Shown: in pieces, positions 25,494 through 34,201 of the stretch
Layout: every line of letters starts with the position of its first letter
Numbering within the stretch: the first letter of the stretch is position 1
From: an uncultured Prevotellaceae bacterium
GTDB taxonomy: Bacteria > Bacteroidota > Bacteroidia > Bacteroidales > Bacteroidaceae
Length of the DNA stretch: 63,013 nt
Reading direction: 5' to 3'
Assembly: GCA_900317635.1 (NCBI GenBank)
Contig: ONHN01000008.1
Location: 2,583 to 65,595, forward strand
Notes under the pieces: model-generated
Told to the model about the DNA's origin: nothing
Seen by the model: only the letters and a program-made list of their open reading frames with translations
The model's database searches: none
Program-made: the position numbers and the translations under genes

Positions 25494-27527
25494 TTATTCG
25501 GCAGGCGTTTCTTCTTTTTCTTCTTTTTCTTTGTTGCCTTCGGCTTCAGCTTTCTCTTGGTCGCGCACGGCACGTATCTTTTCTTTTACGGCCTCTACGT
25601 CGTCTTTCAGACGTTCGATTTTGCGTTTCACGTCGTCGATGAAGCTGTTGGCTTCTTTACTCTTAACTGTGAAGAAGGAGAGGTTGGTTTCGTAGGTCTT
25701 AATCTCGTCCATCTTCGTTTCGAGGATGGTTTGCAGGCGTTGACGTTCGCGCGTGAGGGCGTTACCAGCCTTTTCGGCTACGCTGCGACGGAAGTTTTCT
25801 ACGTTGCGACGACGGGCTGAAATGTGGAGCTCGTTGTAGATGCGGTCGAGCACTTCGCGATAGCGCGCATAGAGCTTGTCCTTTTTGCGGAAAGGCACGT
25901 GGCCCGTAGCGTTCCATTCATCTTGCAGGTCGCGCACGGCTTGCTGTGCATCTTCCACGGTTTCGGTGAGCAATGCTTCAAGGCGAGCGATGATGTCGTT
26001 CTTCTTTTCGAGGTTTGCTTCCTGTTCGCGGCGTTGGTCGCCAGTGGCTTCGTTTTTACGCTCGAAGAAGTAGTTGCAGGCATCGTTGAAGCGGCGCCAG
26101 ATGCTTTCGCTGACGCGGTGTGCAACGGGGCCAATGGTCTTCCATTCCTTTTGAAGGGCAATGAGCTTGTTGGCGGTGCTGTTCCATTCGGTGCTTTCCT
26201 TCAAGGCTTCGGCCTGTTCTACGAGTGCCGTTTTCTTTTCAAGGTTAGCAGCTTGTTGTTCGCGATTTTGCTTGTAGAACTCGGCTTTGCGTTGGAAGAA
26301 GCGGTCGCAGCCAGCGCGGAAACGCTCAAAGATTTTAGCGTTCATCTTGCGCGGTGTGAAACCGATGGTCTTCCACTGGGCCTGCATGTCGAGCACTTCT
26401 TTCTGCAGGCGATCCCATTCTTTTGCGGAATTGATGCCTTCCAGCTCGAGGGCTTCTACCTTTTCGCAGAGTTCGGTCTTGCGGCGCAGGTTTTCTTCTT
26501 CTTGTTCCTTCAGTGCATCGAAGTGGGCTTGATGGCGCTTGTTGACAGCGGTGCTGGCAGCCTTGAAGCGCGCCCAGATTTCTTCGCGCTTTTCGCGTTC
26601 TACGGGCCCTGTTTCGCGCCATTGAGCGTGGAGGTTTTGCAGTTGGTGGAAAGCGGAGATGGGGTCTTCTACTTCGGCCAATTTCTCGGCGGCTTCGCAA
26701 AGGCGCTCTTTCTCTTCGAGGTTCTTGCGGAAGTCGTACATGCGTGCTTCGTGGTTGAGGTGAAGCTGGTCGTAGAAGTGTTCAACGTAGAGCTGATAGT
26801 TCTTCCAGAGTTCGGTAGCGTTTTCAGCGGGCACCTGACGAATTTCGCGCCATTCGGTTTGCAGGCGCTTGAAGTCTTCGTAGTTCTTGTCGGCACTTTC
26901 GGGCGACTCGGCATATACCTTTATCTTCTCTATAATGTCGAGCTTTCGCTTGAGATTTTCTTTCTTTTCGGCTTCTTGCGAAGCGGCGTCGGCAGCACGC
27001 AGTTCCTTGATGCGGTCCATTTCGGCCTTGAATTCGGCTTCGAGTGGGTCGGGCGCGGGTTGGAAGTCTTCGGCGTTGCCGCCTGCTTGCAGGAAGGCTT
27101 CGCGGGCAGCGGCGGCTTCCTGTGCTTGGAAGTGGTAGTAAGCTTGCTTTATCTGTTCGAGTTCTGGACGGCGAATTTGTCCGCCAGTGGCAGCTATTTC
27201 GCGTAGGCGCTCGATGACTTCTTCTTTATTGGCTGGTGCTTTGCGGGGGGCTGCATCGTCGGCATCGGTAGTGGCGGCGGTGCTTGTGTCCTCGCTCCCG
27301 TCGGACAGAGGTTCCGGCACTTCGGTTGTTTCGTCGTCGGTAGTAGCGGGTGCTTCAGGTTCTTCCTGAACGGCTTCTACGGCTACTTCTTCCACAGCGG
27401 TTGTTTCCGCTTCGGCATTGACCACGGGTTCTTCGGTTACGGCAACTTCTTCGACGGCAGCTTTTTCTTCTGCGGCGGGAGTTGGCTGAAGTTGTTCTTC
27501 TGTCTCGATGGGTTTCTTTTCTTCCAT
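25494..27527 (-). CDS. DUF349 repeat coiled-coil protein
   Basis: A 677-residue protein. Residues 1-110 are acidic low complexity, rich in Glu, Ala, Thr and Val. From about 140 onward it carries repeated DUF349 modules of about 70 residues, each with a W..I/TG pattern (for example 'LQTEWREIRQVP', 'LHAQWRETGPV', 'MQAQWKTIGFTP', 'LQKEWKTIGPVA', 'LQDEWNATGHVP') and a following F/F(C)D..F helix. The last 80 residues form a coiled coil ending in an acidic tail. DUF349 proteins are widespread in Bacteroidota and Actinobacteria; their role is not established. No signal peptide or membrane segment is present, so it is cytoplasmic. It has its own promoter and a tRNA gene downstream. Confidence 0.9.
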   Translation of the reverse strand: MEEKKPIETEEQLQPTPAAEEKAAVEEVAVTEEPVVNAEAETTAVEEVAVEAVQEEPEAPATTDDETTEVPEPLSDGSEDTSTAATTDADDAAPRKAPANKEEVIERLREIAATGGQIRRPELEQIKQAYYHFQAQEAAAAREAFLQAGGNAEDFQPAPDPLEAEFKAEMDRIKELRAADAASQEAEKKENLKRKLDIIEKIKVYAESPESADKNYEDFKRLQTEWREIRQVPAENATELWKNYQLYVEHFYDQLHLNHEARMYDFRKNLEEKERLCEAAEKLAEVEDPISAFHQLQNLHAQWRETGPVEREKREEIWARFKAASTAVNKRHQAHFDALKEQEEENLRRKTELCEKVEALELEGINSAKEWDRLQKEVLDMQAQWKTIGFTPRKMNAKIFERFRAGCDRFFQRKAEFYKQNREQQAANLEKKTALVEQAEALKESTEWNSTANKLIALQKEWKTIGPVAHRVSESIWRRFNDACNYFFERKNEATGDQRREQEANLEKKNDIIARLEALLTETVEDAQQAVRDLQDEWNATGHVPFRKKDKLYARYREVLDRIYNELHISARRRNVENFRRSVAEKAGNALTRERQRLQTILETKMDEIKTYETNLSFFTVKSKEANSFIDDVKRKIERLKDDVEAVKEKIRAVRDQEKAEAEGNKEKEEKEETPAE

Positions 27528-27599
27528 TTCTTTAAGTTATTGAGAGGGTAAATATATCACGCGACTACGCGCAGCAGTCGCTCCACACGAATTTCGGTG

Positions 27600-27631
27600 C
27601 AAATAAAATGTATTTTTTTGTTACTACCAAA
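27600..27631 (-). promoter_or_regulatory. Probable promoter of the DUF349 gene
   Basis: On the minus strand, TTTG (27631-27628), a 20-bp spacer and TTTATTTG (27607-27600), one mismatch from TAnnTTTG, about 75 bp before the start codon. Confidence 0.5.
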
Positions 27632-27641
27632 TAGTTTGGCA

Positions 27642-28763
27642 TTATATCCATGTTTTTTTTCTGAAAAGCCACCAAAACAGTCCCGTAACGATAACGGACG
27701 TGCCTATAACGAGCGGGAAACCCCACGGCCATTCCTCCATGCCGTTGATGAGGTTCATACCATAAATGCTGGCTATCAGCGTGGGGAACATGAGGATAAT
27801 GCTGACGCTGGTCATTTGTTTCATCACGCCGCTCATGTTGTTGTTGATGATGCTGGCGTAGGTTTCCATGGTGGAGTCGAGGATGTTGTTGTAGATATTT
27901 GTGGTCTCGCGCGCCTGACTCATTTCGACGTTGATGTCTTCGATGAGGTCGGCATCAAGTTCGTCAATGGGCAGTCGGCCTTTCAGCTTTGATAGCAACG
28001 ACTCGTTGGCGCGGATGGAGGTGATAAAGTAGGTCAGGCTGTCCTGCAAGCGCGAGAGGGCGATGAGGGAGTTGTTGTCGATGGTGTGGTCGAGGTTGCG
28101 CTTGGCTTCTTCTAACTTCGTGTTGATTTGCTTCAAGCGCTTTAGGTACCAAACGGCGCTGGAGAGGAAGAGGCGGAAGGTGAGGTCAACGTTGTCAATA
28201 AATCCGCTGGTGCGCTTCGTGGTGTGATACTGCACGAAGTCGAGCATCATGTTCGTTTCGTAGTAGCAAACCGTCACGAAGACGCCTTTGTTGAAAATGA
28301 TGCCAAGGGGCACCGTCGTGTAGGGGCGTTGCAGGTCGGCGTCGTCGTTCTTCAGGTCGAGCTTCGTGTAGTGGGGTTTAGCGGGGCGTTGCGGTTGCGG
28401 CGTTTCGTCTGCACTTTCTGGGCACATAGCCTCGGGGGGCGTGGTGCTGTCGGCCATGTCGGCAGCAGCTACATCGGCAGCGAAACCCTCCTTCGCCGTG
28501 TCTTTCTGTTTGCGATAGAGGTCTTTGTCCTTATTGCGAACGTAGGGTATGCGCAGGATAATGAGCGTCCAGCCATCGTCATATTCGTAGCGGGCACGCT
28601 CGTCCTTATCTCGTATGTCGCTAAGGAAATCGTGGGGTATCTCTAACGTATCGGTGAGGAACTTCTCCTCTTTCTCCGTGGGGCACGTAGCTTGCAACCA
28701 GCACCCTTCGTTCCAGGCTTGCTGACTGCGCAAGCCACCTTTGTAATTCCAGAAACTCAGCAT
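27642..28763 (-). CDS. corA: CorA-type magnesium transport protein
   Basis: A 373-residue CorA homologue. The soluble N-terminal domain and long stalk helix lead to two transmembrane segments at the C-terminus (about residues 313-333 and 346-364), with the signature YGMN between them (IYGMNLINGMEEWP). The pentamer carries Mg2+ and other divalent ions across the inner membrane. An unusual insertion of about 50 residues, rich in Ala, Pro, Asp and Thr (about 90-140), interrupts the soluble domain. A -7 element TAATTTTG is at 28919-28912 on the minus strand, implying a leader of about 150 nt. The ATG at 28763 is supported by the family N-terminus. Confidence 0.92.
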   Translation of the reverse strand: MLSFWNYKGGLRSQQAWNEGCWLQATCPTEKEEKFLTDTLEIPHDFLSDIRDKDERARYEYDDGWTLIILRIPYVRNKDKDLYRKQKDTAKEGFAADVAAADMADSTTPPEAMCPESADETPQPQRPAKPHYTKLDLKNDDADLQRPYTTVPLGIIFNKGVFVTVCYYETNMMLDFVQYHTTKRTSGFIDNVDLTFRLFLSSAVWYLKRLKQINTKLEEAKRNLDHTIDNNSLIALSRLQDSLTYFITSIRANESLLSKLKGRLPIDELDADLIEDINVEMSQARETTNIYNNILDSTMETYASIINNNMSGVMKQMTSVSIILMFPTLIASIYGMNLINGMEEWPWGFPLVIGTSVIVTGLFWWLFRKKTWI

Positions 28764-28975
28764 AGGCTTCTCCGTTCGAGTTTAATGCGCAAATCGACGG
28801 GCGGGAAGCCTCTTGCTCCCTACCACGTCACACTTGTTTTTCCGCGTGATAGTCGTCCATTTTCTGTTTGTAATACATTGCGCCGAGTTGTTAGCGACGC
28901 ATTTATCGCCGCAAAATTACACATTTATTTGGAAAAAGCAACGACAGAGAGGCCTAAAAATAAGTGTGCAACGCA

Positions 28976-30079
28976 CTATTTCTCTATCAAAAACAAGTAC
29001 TCGCGATGCGCTGCCGTCGGATTGATGCCCCATTCGTTGGTCCTGCGCATGGCGTGCATCACGTTTTGCGTGTAGTCTATTTCGCGCGCTTCGAGCAGGC
29101 GTCCGCTGCTATATATAATATTGTATAGCTCGTCTTTCGTGGCTCGGCCGCCGGAACTATAGGACAGCAGGATGTAGCGCGCTTGGGTTTGGGCTATCAG
29201 TTGCTTTAGGGCTTTCAGTGCTACAGACTGGCCCGCGTCGTCCGTACGAAAGTCTTCGAATGGTGAGCTCGAAGCATTGTCGCGCGAGTCTTCGCGGCGG
29301 TTGGCACGGCCGAAGAGGGTGGGGTGGTCGTTCAAGACAAGGGTTTTCCAAAAATGATAGTAGGCCGCATAGCGCACACGGCTGGGCGGCATCTTCCTGT
29401 TGTTCGAACCGTAGGGCGGGTCGAGATAGACGAGGTCGTGAAATTGCCGAACGGCTTGCAACGCATCTGTCTGTAAAACGACATTTTGGCTGCGGAGGGG
29501 AAAGCGGCGTGGCAGGCGCAGGTGGAGGTCGCGCTGCGAGCGGGCCGACCAGCCTGAAAGGTAGGAGGCGAAGTGGCCCAGCGTGTTGTCGACGGCATCG
29601 AGGGCAAGCATCAGGCTCACGAGCAACACGCTCTTGTCCTCCTCAGGCAATGGCCACGCGTCTATCTTGTCTCGGATGGCATCGAGGCGCATCGTGTTTT
29701 TCAGGCGGAACGGGTGCTTGCCGGCAGGGTCGTCGCTGCCGTAGTGAGCCGAAAACCAGCCGTGCCTGCCAGGAAGGGCGTTCAGTTTGTCGAGTAGGGG
29801 CTGGTAGTAGCTATCGGGCTTCGTTGATAGCAGGTAGCACGTGGCGAAGACGCGCGACCAGGGGGCTATGTCGTTGGCCGTTGTGTCAAGCCCCATTTGT
29901 GCAAAGGCTTGCGCCACGCGCGTCGTACCGCTGAAGGCATCGAGGGCGGTCTTGACGCGAAGTCCTGACGTCATCTGCACGATGTGGGGCAGTAGCCTCC
30001 GCTTCGAGCCAGCGTATTTTATGCCTTCCGTGGATGGGACTGCAATGCTTGACGAACGTGGGTTACAATCTGTCGGCAC
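28976..30079 (-). CDS. D12-class (Dam-like) adenine-specific DNA methyltransferase
   Basis: A 367-residue alpha-type N6-adenine methyltransferase. An N-terminal KYAGSKRRL (21-29) corresponds to the conserved K-x-x-G-S-K motif of D12 enzymes. The AdoMet-binding motif is [13 protein letters not shown] (47-59), and catalytic motif IV DPPY is at 220-223 ([11 protein letters not shown]). It methylates adenine in a specific DNA sequence that cannot be predicted. No restriction nuclease gene is adjacent, so it is either solitary or paired elsewhere. It starts with GTG at 30079 and overlaps the end of aroC by 17 bp; there is no internal ATG before the AdoMet region. The aroC-methyltransferase overlap implies co-transcription of a modification gene with a housekeeping gene. 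Confidence 0.88.
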   Translation of the reverse strand: MPTDCNPRSSSIAVPSTEGIKYAGSKRRLLPHIVQMTSGLRVKTALDAFSGTTRVAQAFAQMGLDTTANDIAPWSRVFATCYLLSTKPDSYYQPLLDKLNALPGRHGWFSAHYGSDDPAGKHPFRLKNTMRLDAIRDKIDAWPLPEEDKSVLLVSLMLALDAVDNTLGHFASYLSGWSARSQRDLHLRLPRRFPLRSQNVVLQTDALQAVRQFHDLVYLDPPYGSNNRKMPPSRVRYAAYYHFWKTLVLNDHPTLFGRANRREDSRDNASSSPFEDFRTDDAGQSVALKALKQLIAQTQARYILLSYSSGGRATKDELYNIIYSSGRLLEAREIDYTQNVMHAMRRTNEWGINPTAAHREYLFLIEK

Positions 30080-31142
30080 GGCTTACCAAATAACTGTCAA
30101 GAATGGTCAGTGCGGCCATTGCCTCAACGATGGGCACTGCACGGGGCAAGACGCAAGGGTCGTGGCGCCCACGAGGGTTCAGCGTGACGGGCTGACCGCT
30201 GACGTCGATAGTAGCTTGCTCACGAAGCAGGGTGGCCACGGGCTTGAAAGCTACTCGGAACGTGATGTCCTCGCCGTTGGCAATGCCGCCTTGTAGGCCG
30301 CCGCTGTGGTTAGTGTGGGTGCGAACGTGGCCGCTCGCGTCGGTGTAGAACACATCGGCCACTTCCGAACCGCGCCGTGCAGCCATAGCAAAACCATCGC
30401 CATACTCAAAGCCTTTGGCGGCGTTGATGCTCAGCATGGCGGCTGCAAGGCGCGCTTGCAGTTTGCCAAATAGTGGTTCGCCAAGACCCAACAGGGTGCT
30501 CCCGCTGATGCGCCCACTGACCACGCCGCCTATCGTGTCGCCCTCGCGCTTCACGGCCTCAACGAGTTCTTCCATTTGCTTGGCCGTAGCTGGGTCGGGA
30601 CAGCGCACGAGGCTCCGCTCAACCTCAGCCTCACTGCCGGGTGCGAAGTGGGGTGGCAGGCTGATATCGCCTATCTGTGAGGTCCAGGCTAACACGTCGA
30701 TGCCTACTTCGCGCAAGGCCAGTTGGGCCAAAGCGCCTGCGCAGACGTGGGCGGCCGTAGCGCGTGCCGAAGAGCGACCGCCGCCACGATGGTCGCGCAC
30801 GCCATATTTGGCCTGATAGGTATAGTCGGCGTGCGAGGGGCGGAAGCATTGGCGCAGGGCGGCGTAGTCGTTGCTGTGCTGATCCTTATTGCGGATGAGG
30901 AAGGCTATGGGCGTTCCCGTGCTACGCCCTTCAAACACGCCCGAGAGTATCTCCACGCGGTCGGTTTCGTTGCGCGCCGTGGTCAGCGTGCTTTGGCCTG
31001 GCCGCCTACGGTCGAGGCGCGACTGCACATAGCTTTCGTCAATGGCAATGCCAGCAGGAAAACTGTCCAACACGCCGCCTACGCCGGCACCGTGGCTTTC
31101 GCCAAAGCAGGTAAAGCGCAATAGGGTTCCAAGGGTGTTCAT
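30063..31142 (-). CDS. aroC: Chorismate synthase
   Basis: A 359-residue chorismate synthase of normal length. Family signatures are visible: '[19 protein letters not shown]' near the N-terminus (about 13-31), '[18 protein letters not shown]' (about 117-134) and '[11 protein letters not shown]' late in the protein. It converts 5-enolpyruvylshikimate-3-phosphate to chorismate with reduced FMN, the last common step to aromatic amino acids and folate. The ATG at 31142 fits the family start. Its 3' end overlaps the methyltransferase gene. Upstream lies a 378-bp gap filled with repeat elements rather than a recognised promoter. Confidence 0.97.
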   Translation of the reverse strand: MNTLGTLLRFTCFGESHGAGVGGVLDSFPAGIAIDESYVQSRLDRRRPGQSTLTTARNETDRVEILSGVFEGRSTGTPIAFLIRNKDQHSNDYAALRQCFRPSHADYTYQAKYGVRDHRGGGRSSARATAAHVCAGALAQLALREVGIDVLAWTSQIGDISLPPHFAPGSEAEVERSLVRCPDPATAKQMEELVEAVKREGDTIGGVVSGRISGSTLLGLGEPLFGKLQARLAAAMLSINAAKGFEYGDGFAMAARRGSEVADVFYTDASGHVRTHTNHSGGLQGGIANGEDITFRVAFKPVATLLREQATIDVSGQPVTLNPRGRHDPCVLPRAVPIVEAMAALTILDSYLVSRADRL

Positions 31143-31168
31143 AGTGATGAGGTGACGAGAGGGTTTGA

Positions 31169-31175
31169 GGGGGGG
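31169..31175 (+). repeat. G7 tract upstream of aroC
   Basis: Seven consecutive G about 27 bp before the aroC start codon on the opposite reading strand (a C7 tract in the aroC leader). Confidence 0.7.
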
Positions 31176-31326
31176 TAAGAGGTAGTGGTTTAACGATTGT
31201 ATAACGTTGTGTCAGCTAAGAGCCTGCGTATCTGCCACACCATGTTTAATCGCGTACCGCGAGGAGCGCAGTAACGAGTGGTGCGCGGCAAACAAACTAT
31301 TACGCACCATCGCAGCAGGCACAGCC

Positions 31327-31528
31327 AAAGCTTGAATTACTTATTCAAGTTTCGGATGTTGGAGGAGTTAAGGAAGTTAAAGGAGTTAAGGGAGTTAAAG
31401 ACGATACTTCTATCCCCTATAATATATCCCTATAAGACTTTCGTCTTTAACTCCTCAGCAGCCAAGGGCTGCGATAACTCCTTTTAACTCCTGGGAAGCG
31501 AAAGCTTCCGAAAGCTTGAATTACTTAT
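31327..31528. repeat. Family D element: 9-bp repeats with inverted arm, flanked by an 18-bp direct repeat
   Basis: Direct repeats AAAGCTTGAATTACTTAT lie at 31327-31344 and 31511-31528; the second contains the stop codon of the FKBP gene. Between them, 9-bp units (GAGGAGTTA, AGGAAGTTA, AAGGAGTTA, AGGGAGTTA) run into AAGACGATA (about 31363-31406), and an inverted arm TCGTCTTTAACTCCT is at 31441-31455, with more AACTCC units to 31492. A diverged family E stretch lies at 31250-31311. Together these fill the 378-bp aroC-FKBP gap. Confidence 0.7.
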
Positions 31529-32171
31529 CCTTGCAGCAGCAGCCGTCGCCGTGCCCTTCGCCGTGGTGGTGGCAGTGTCCGTGCTCATGGCCGTGCTCGT
31601 GGTGGCAGTGGCCGTGCTCATGGCCGTGTTCGTGGTGGCAATGCTCGTGGTCGTCGCCGCAACCGCATCCACAGCCGCAACCTTCGCCGCTCAGCATGTT
31701 GAGGGCACCTTGCAATTCTTCGTCTGTTGCGGGGCGGTTTTCTACAACGAAGCCCGTGAACTTCAGCGTCTTGCCAGCCAGCGGGTGGTTCAGGTCAACG
31801 CGCACGCGCTCTGCGCCTACTTCGAGGATGGTGCCTTGGAAATAGTTGCCGTCTTCGTTCATCAAGGGAATGACGTTGCCAGGAAAGATGTTTTTAGCAT
31901 CAAACTTACCGTCGATGCAGAACATGTCGCGGTTGAGGTTCACCACGTGTTGCTCGTCATATTCGCCGTAGGCCTCTGCGGGCGGGAGCGTGAAGTTGAA
32001 TTCCGCCTGCGTGGCAAGGTCGCGCACGCGCGCTTCGAAGGCATCGAGGGCAACGCCTATGCCCGTGATAAACTGAAAGGGTTGCGACGGTGTGGCGCGT
32101 TCTACCAAACTTTCAGTGCCGTCAGCTTCAATCGTGAAAAGGCTGTAGGATACTTTGATGTTGTTATGCAT
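31521..32171 (-). CDS. FKBP-type peptidyl-prolyl isomerase, SlyD-like, with His/Cys-rich tail
   Basis: A 216-residue SlyD-like protein. Residues 1-165 carry the FKBP domain with the inserted IF chaperone domain (PPAEAYGEYDEQHV at about 62-75 leading into the insert; 'DLNHPLAGKTLKFTG' at about 126-140). The last 50 residues are almost entirely His, Cys, Gly, Glu and Asp, with repeated HEHGH and a Cys-Gly alternation, ending in CCCKDK. SlyD uses such a tail to bind nickel and other metals and helps hydrogenase maturation in Enterobacteria; here the partner is unknown. It is a cytoplasmic proline isomerase and chaperone. It starts 46 bp after dnaX ends, on the same strand, so it is probably in one operon with dnaX. 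Confidence 0.93.
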   Translation of the reverse strand: MHNNIKVSYSLFTIEADGTESLVERATPSQPFQFITGIGVALDAFEARVRDLATQAEFNFTLPPAEAYGEYDEQHVVNLNRDMFCIDGKFDAKNIFPGNVIPLMNEDGNYFQGTILEVGAERVRVDLNHPLAGKTLKFTGFVVENRPATDEELQGALNMLSGEGCGCGCGCGDDHEHCHHEHGHEHGHCHHEHGHEHGHCHHHGEGHGDGCCCKDK

Positions 32172-32217
32172 GATATGGGGGGATTTGTTAATTATTCAAG
32201 TGTCGGAAGTTAAGCCC

Positions 32218-34011
32218 TCAAGCCAGCTCCAACTGCAACTCCTTTGCCAGCGTTTGCAGCTGCGGGTTCTTTTTCAGCATCTCAGCAAAGAGCTCGCGCT
32301 TACCGTAGGCCCGATGTTGTTCGTTGGCTTGGATAAGGCGAAACGCCACGTTGATGTTGCCGTTGTCAAGCTCGCGGCGTAGGTAGTTGGTCAAGTCGCC
32401 TTTAATAGCTTCAAGGTCTTTCACGACCAATGCATTGTCCACGGCCACTTCTATCTGGTTCGATCCGTCGGCGGCCAGCGTGGGTTGCATGTTCTTCATG
32501 CGGCCCGCCGTGGCGGCTTGCTCTTGTGGCAGCGAGCCTACGTAGCGCAGCCACTGATAGTTAACGTCGGCCTGTGTGAAAGCTTTGTTGCCGTAGCTGG
32601 CTTTGGGCTCGGCTGCAGGTTGGGGCGTTTCTGCTTGCGCGGCGGGTTGGCCCATGATGCTCACCGTGCGCTTGTGCAGGGGGCGGTGGCCAGCCGGCGG
32701 GGTAGGGGAGGACGGGCGCACAGCGGTGGCAGGTGTAGCCGATGCCGGCGCAGGATGGGCAGCGGGTGTGGCTGCATTTGGCGTTGGTGTAGCGGTTGCA
32801 GTTGTTGGCGTTGCAGCAGGAGGTGCTTGAGTCGTTGCGGGGGCGGGGGTGCCATTAGACGCGGCGGCCTGGAAGATGGGTTTTAGTTCGTTCGTAGGGC
32901 CAAGCCCACCAGGCGGATCGTCTTCAGCTTGTGCGGCACGTATCAGTGCCAGCTCTACAAGCAAGCGTTTGTTGCGGCTCTGACGATAGTTCAAGTCGCA
33001 CTCGTTCAGGATGCGGACAGCCCGAAACAGGAAGCGCGGCGAGCACAGCTTAGCTTGCTCGGCATAGCGACCACGAACGGCCTGTGACACCTCAAGCAGC
33101 GGCAACGTTTGCTCGTCGCGACTGACAAGGAGGTTGCGCAGGTGCGAGGCCAAACCACCAACGAATTGGTTGGGAGGGAACCCCTTCATAATGATTTCGT
33201 TCAGCGTCAGCATCACGCCTGCCACGTCGCCCGCCAGCAACTGCGTCGTCGTGCGGAAATAGTAGTCGTAGTCGAGGACGTTGAGGTTTTCTATCACCTT
33301 GTCGTACGTCAGGTTGCCCCCCGTGAAACTAACGACTTGGTCGAAGATGGAAAGCGCGTCGCGCATGCCGCCATCGGCCTTTTGAGCTATCACGCCGAGG
33401 GCCTCTTCTTCAAACTGCACACCTTCGTTTTGGGCCACATTGCGCAGGTGACCCACGATGTCGTCGGCCTCCATGCGGTTGAAGTCGTAGATTTGACAAC
33501 GACTCAAGATAGTAGGCAATATCTTGTGCTTCTCGGTCGTGGCAAGAATGAAGATGACATGGGCAGGCGGCTCCTCCAACGTCTTCAAGAAGGCGTTGAA
33601 GGCACTCTGCGAGAGCATGTGAACCTCGTCGATGATGAACACCTTATAGCGTCCTACCTGCGGCGGCACACTCACCTGCTCAATGAGTTGGCGAATGTCG
33701 TCAACGGAGTTGTTGGATGCCGCGTCAAGCTCGTGGATGCTTAGGCTGCGACCTTCGTTGAAGGCGCGACAGCTTTCGCACTCCTCGCAAGCTTCACCGT
33801 CGGGGCGAGGATTGAGGCAGTTGATGGTCTTAGCAAAGATGCGGGCGCACGTCGTTTTGCCCACACCGCGAGGACCACAGAAAAGGTAGGCATGAGCCAG
33901 CTTGCCCGTAGCAATAGCGTTCTTCAGCGTTGTCGTCAAAGCCTTCTGACCTATGACGCTGTCAAACGTCTGAGGTCGATACTTGCGCGCAGATACTATA
34001 TAGTTGTCCAT
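32218..34011 (-). CDS. dnaX: DNA polymerase III subunit gamma/tau
   Basis: A 597-residue clamp-loader ATPase. Walker A GPRGVGKTTCAR is at about 45-56, a zinc module with four cysteines (CLNPRPDGEACEECESC) at about 64-80, Walker B FIIDEVHML at about 119-127, and sensor region LATTEKHKI. Domain III ends near residue 365. It is followed by a linker of roughly 110 residues made mostly of Ala, Pro and Thr, then a conserved C-terminal domain (about 480-597). It loads the beta clamp and links polymerase cores at the fork. No clear programmed frameshift signal for a short gamma form was recognised. It is followed by the FKBP gene. Confidence 0.97.
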   Translation of the reverse strand: MDNYIVSARKYRPQTFDSVIGQKALTTTLKNAIATGKLAHAYLFCGPRGVGKTTCARIFAKTINCLNPRPDGEACEECESCRAFNEGRSLSIHELDAASNNSVDDIRQLIEQVSVPPQVGRYKVFIIDEVHMLSQSAFNAFLKTLEEPPAHVIFILATTEKHKILPTILSRCQIYDFNRMEADDIVGHLRNVAQNEGVQFEEEALGVIAQKADGGMRDALSIFDQVVSFTGGNLTYDKVIENLNVLDYDYYFRTTTQLLAGDVAGVMLTLNEIIMKGFPPNQFVGGLASHLRNLLVSRDEQTLPLLEVSQAVRGRYAEQAKLCSPRFLFRAVRILNECDLNYRQSRNKRLLVELALIRAAQAEDDPPGGLGPTNELKPIFQAAASNGTPAPATTQAPPAATPTTATATPTPNAATPAAHPAPASATPATAVRPSSPTPPAGHRPLHKRTVSIMGQPAAQAETPQPAAEPKASYGNKAFTQADVNYQWLRYVGSLPQEQAATAGRMKNMQPTLAADGSNQIEVAVDNALVVKDLEAIKGDLTNYLRRELDNGNINVAFRLIQANEQHRAYGKRELFAEMLKKNPQLQTLAKELQLELA

Positions 34012-34083
34012 ATCAGTGGTATAGTTGTTGAGGTCTCGTTAGTTGTAAAGTTTCGTAAGATATACAGTGTTGTTTGCAAGTTA

Positions 34084-34134
34084 GACGTCGGCGTAGCCCA
34101 ACTCGTAACCCGTCACTTGTTACTCGTCACTTTT
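34084..34134. repeat. Family A element, core plus one arm
   Basis: The core in reverse sense (GACGTCGGCGTAGCCCA, 34084-34100) is followed by heptamer units ACTCGTA-ACCCGTC-ACTTGTT-ACTCGTC-AC. It lies between the dnaX start and the end of the ClC gene. A purine/pyrimidine-rich stretch (34147-34196, CCCTTTTGGGG and G-rich) separates it from the ClC stop. Confidence 0.7.
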
Positions 34135-34201
34135 TATTAGTATCTACTCCCTCCTCGCCCTTTTGGGGAGAGGGGGGCAGGGGAGAGAGAGGGGCTTCTC
34201 C

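Noticed and set aside
25824-27206. A 460-codon open frame on the plus strand
   Set aside because: It is antisense to the DUF349 gene. The hydrophobic Phe/Leu-rich translation mirrors Lys/Glu-rich coding on the other strand.
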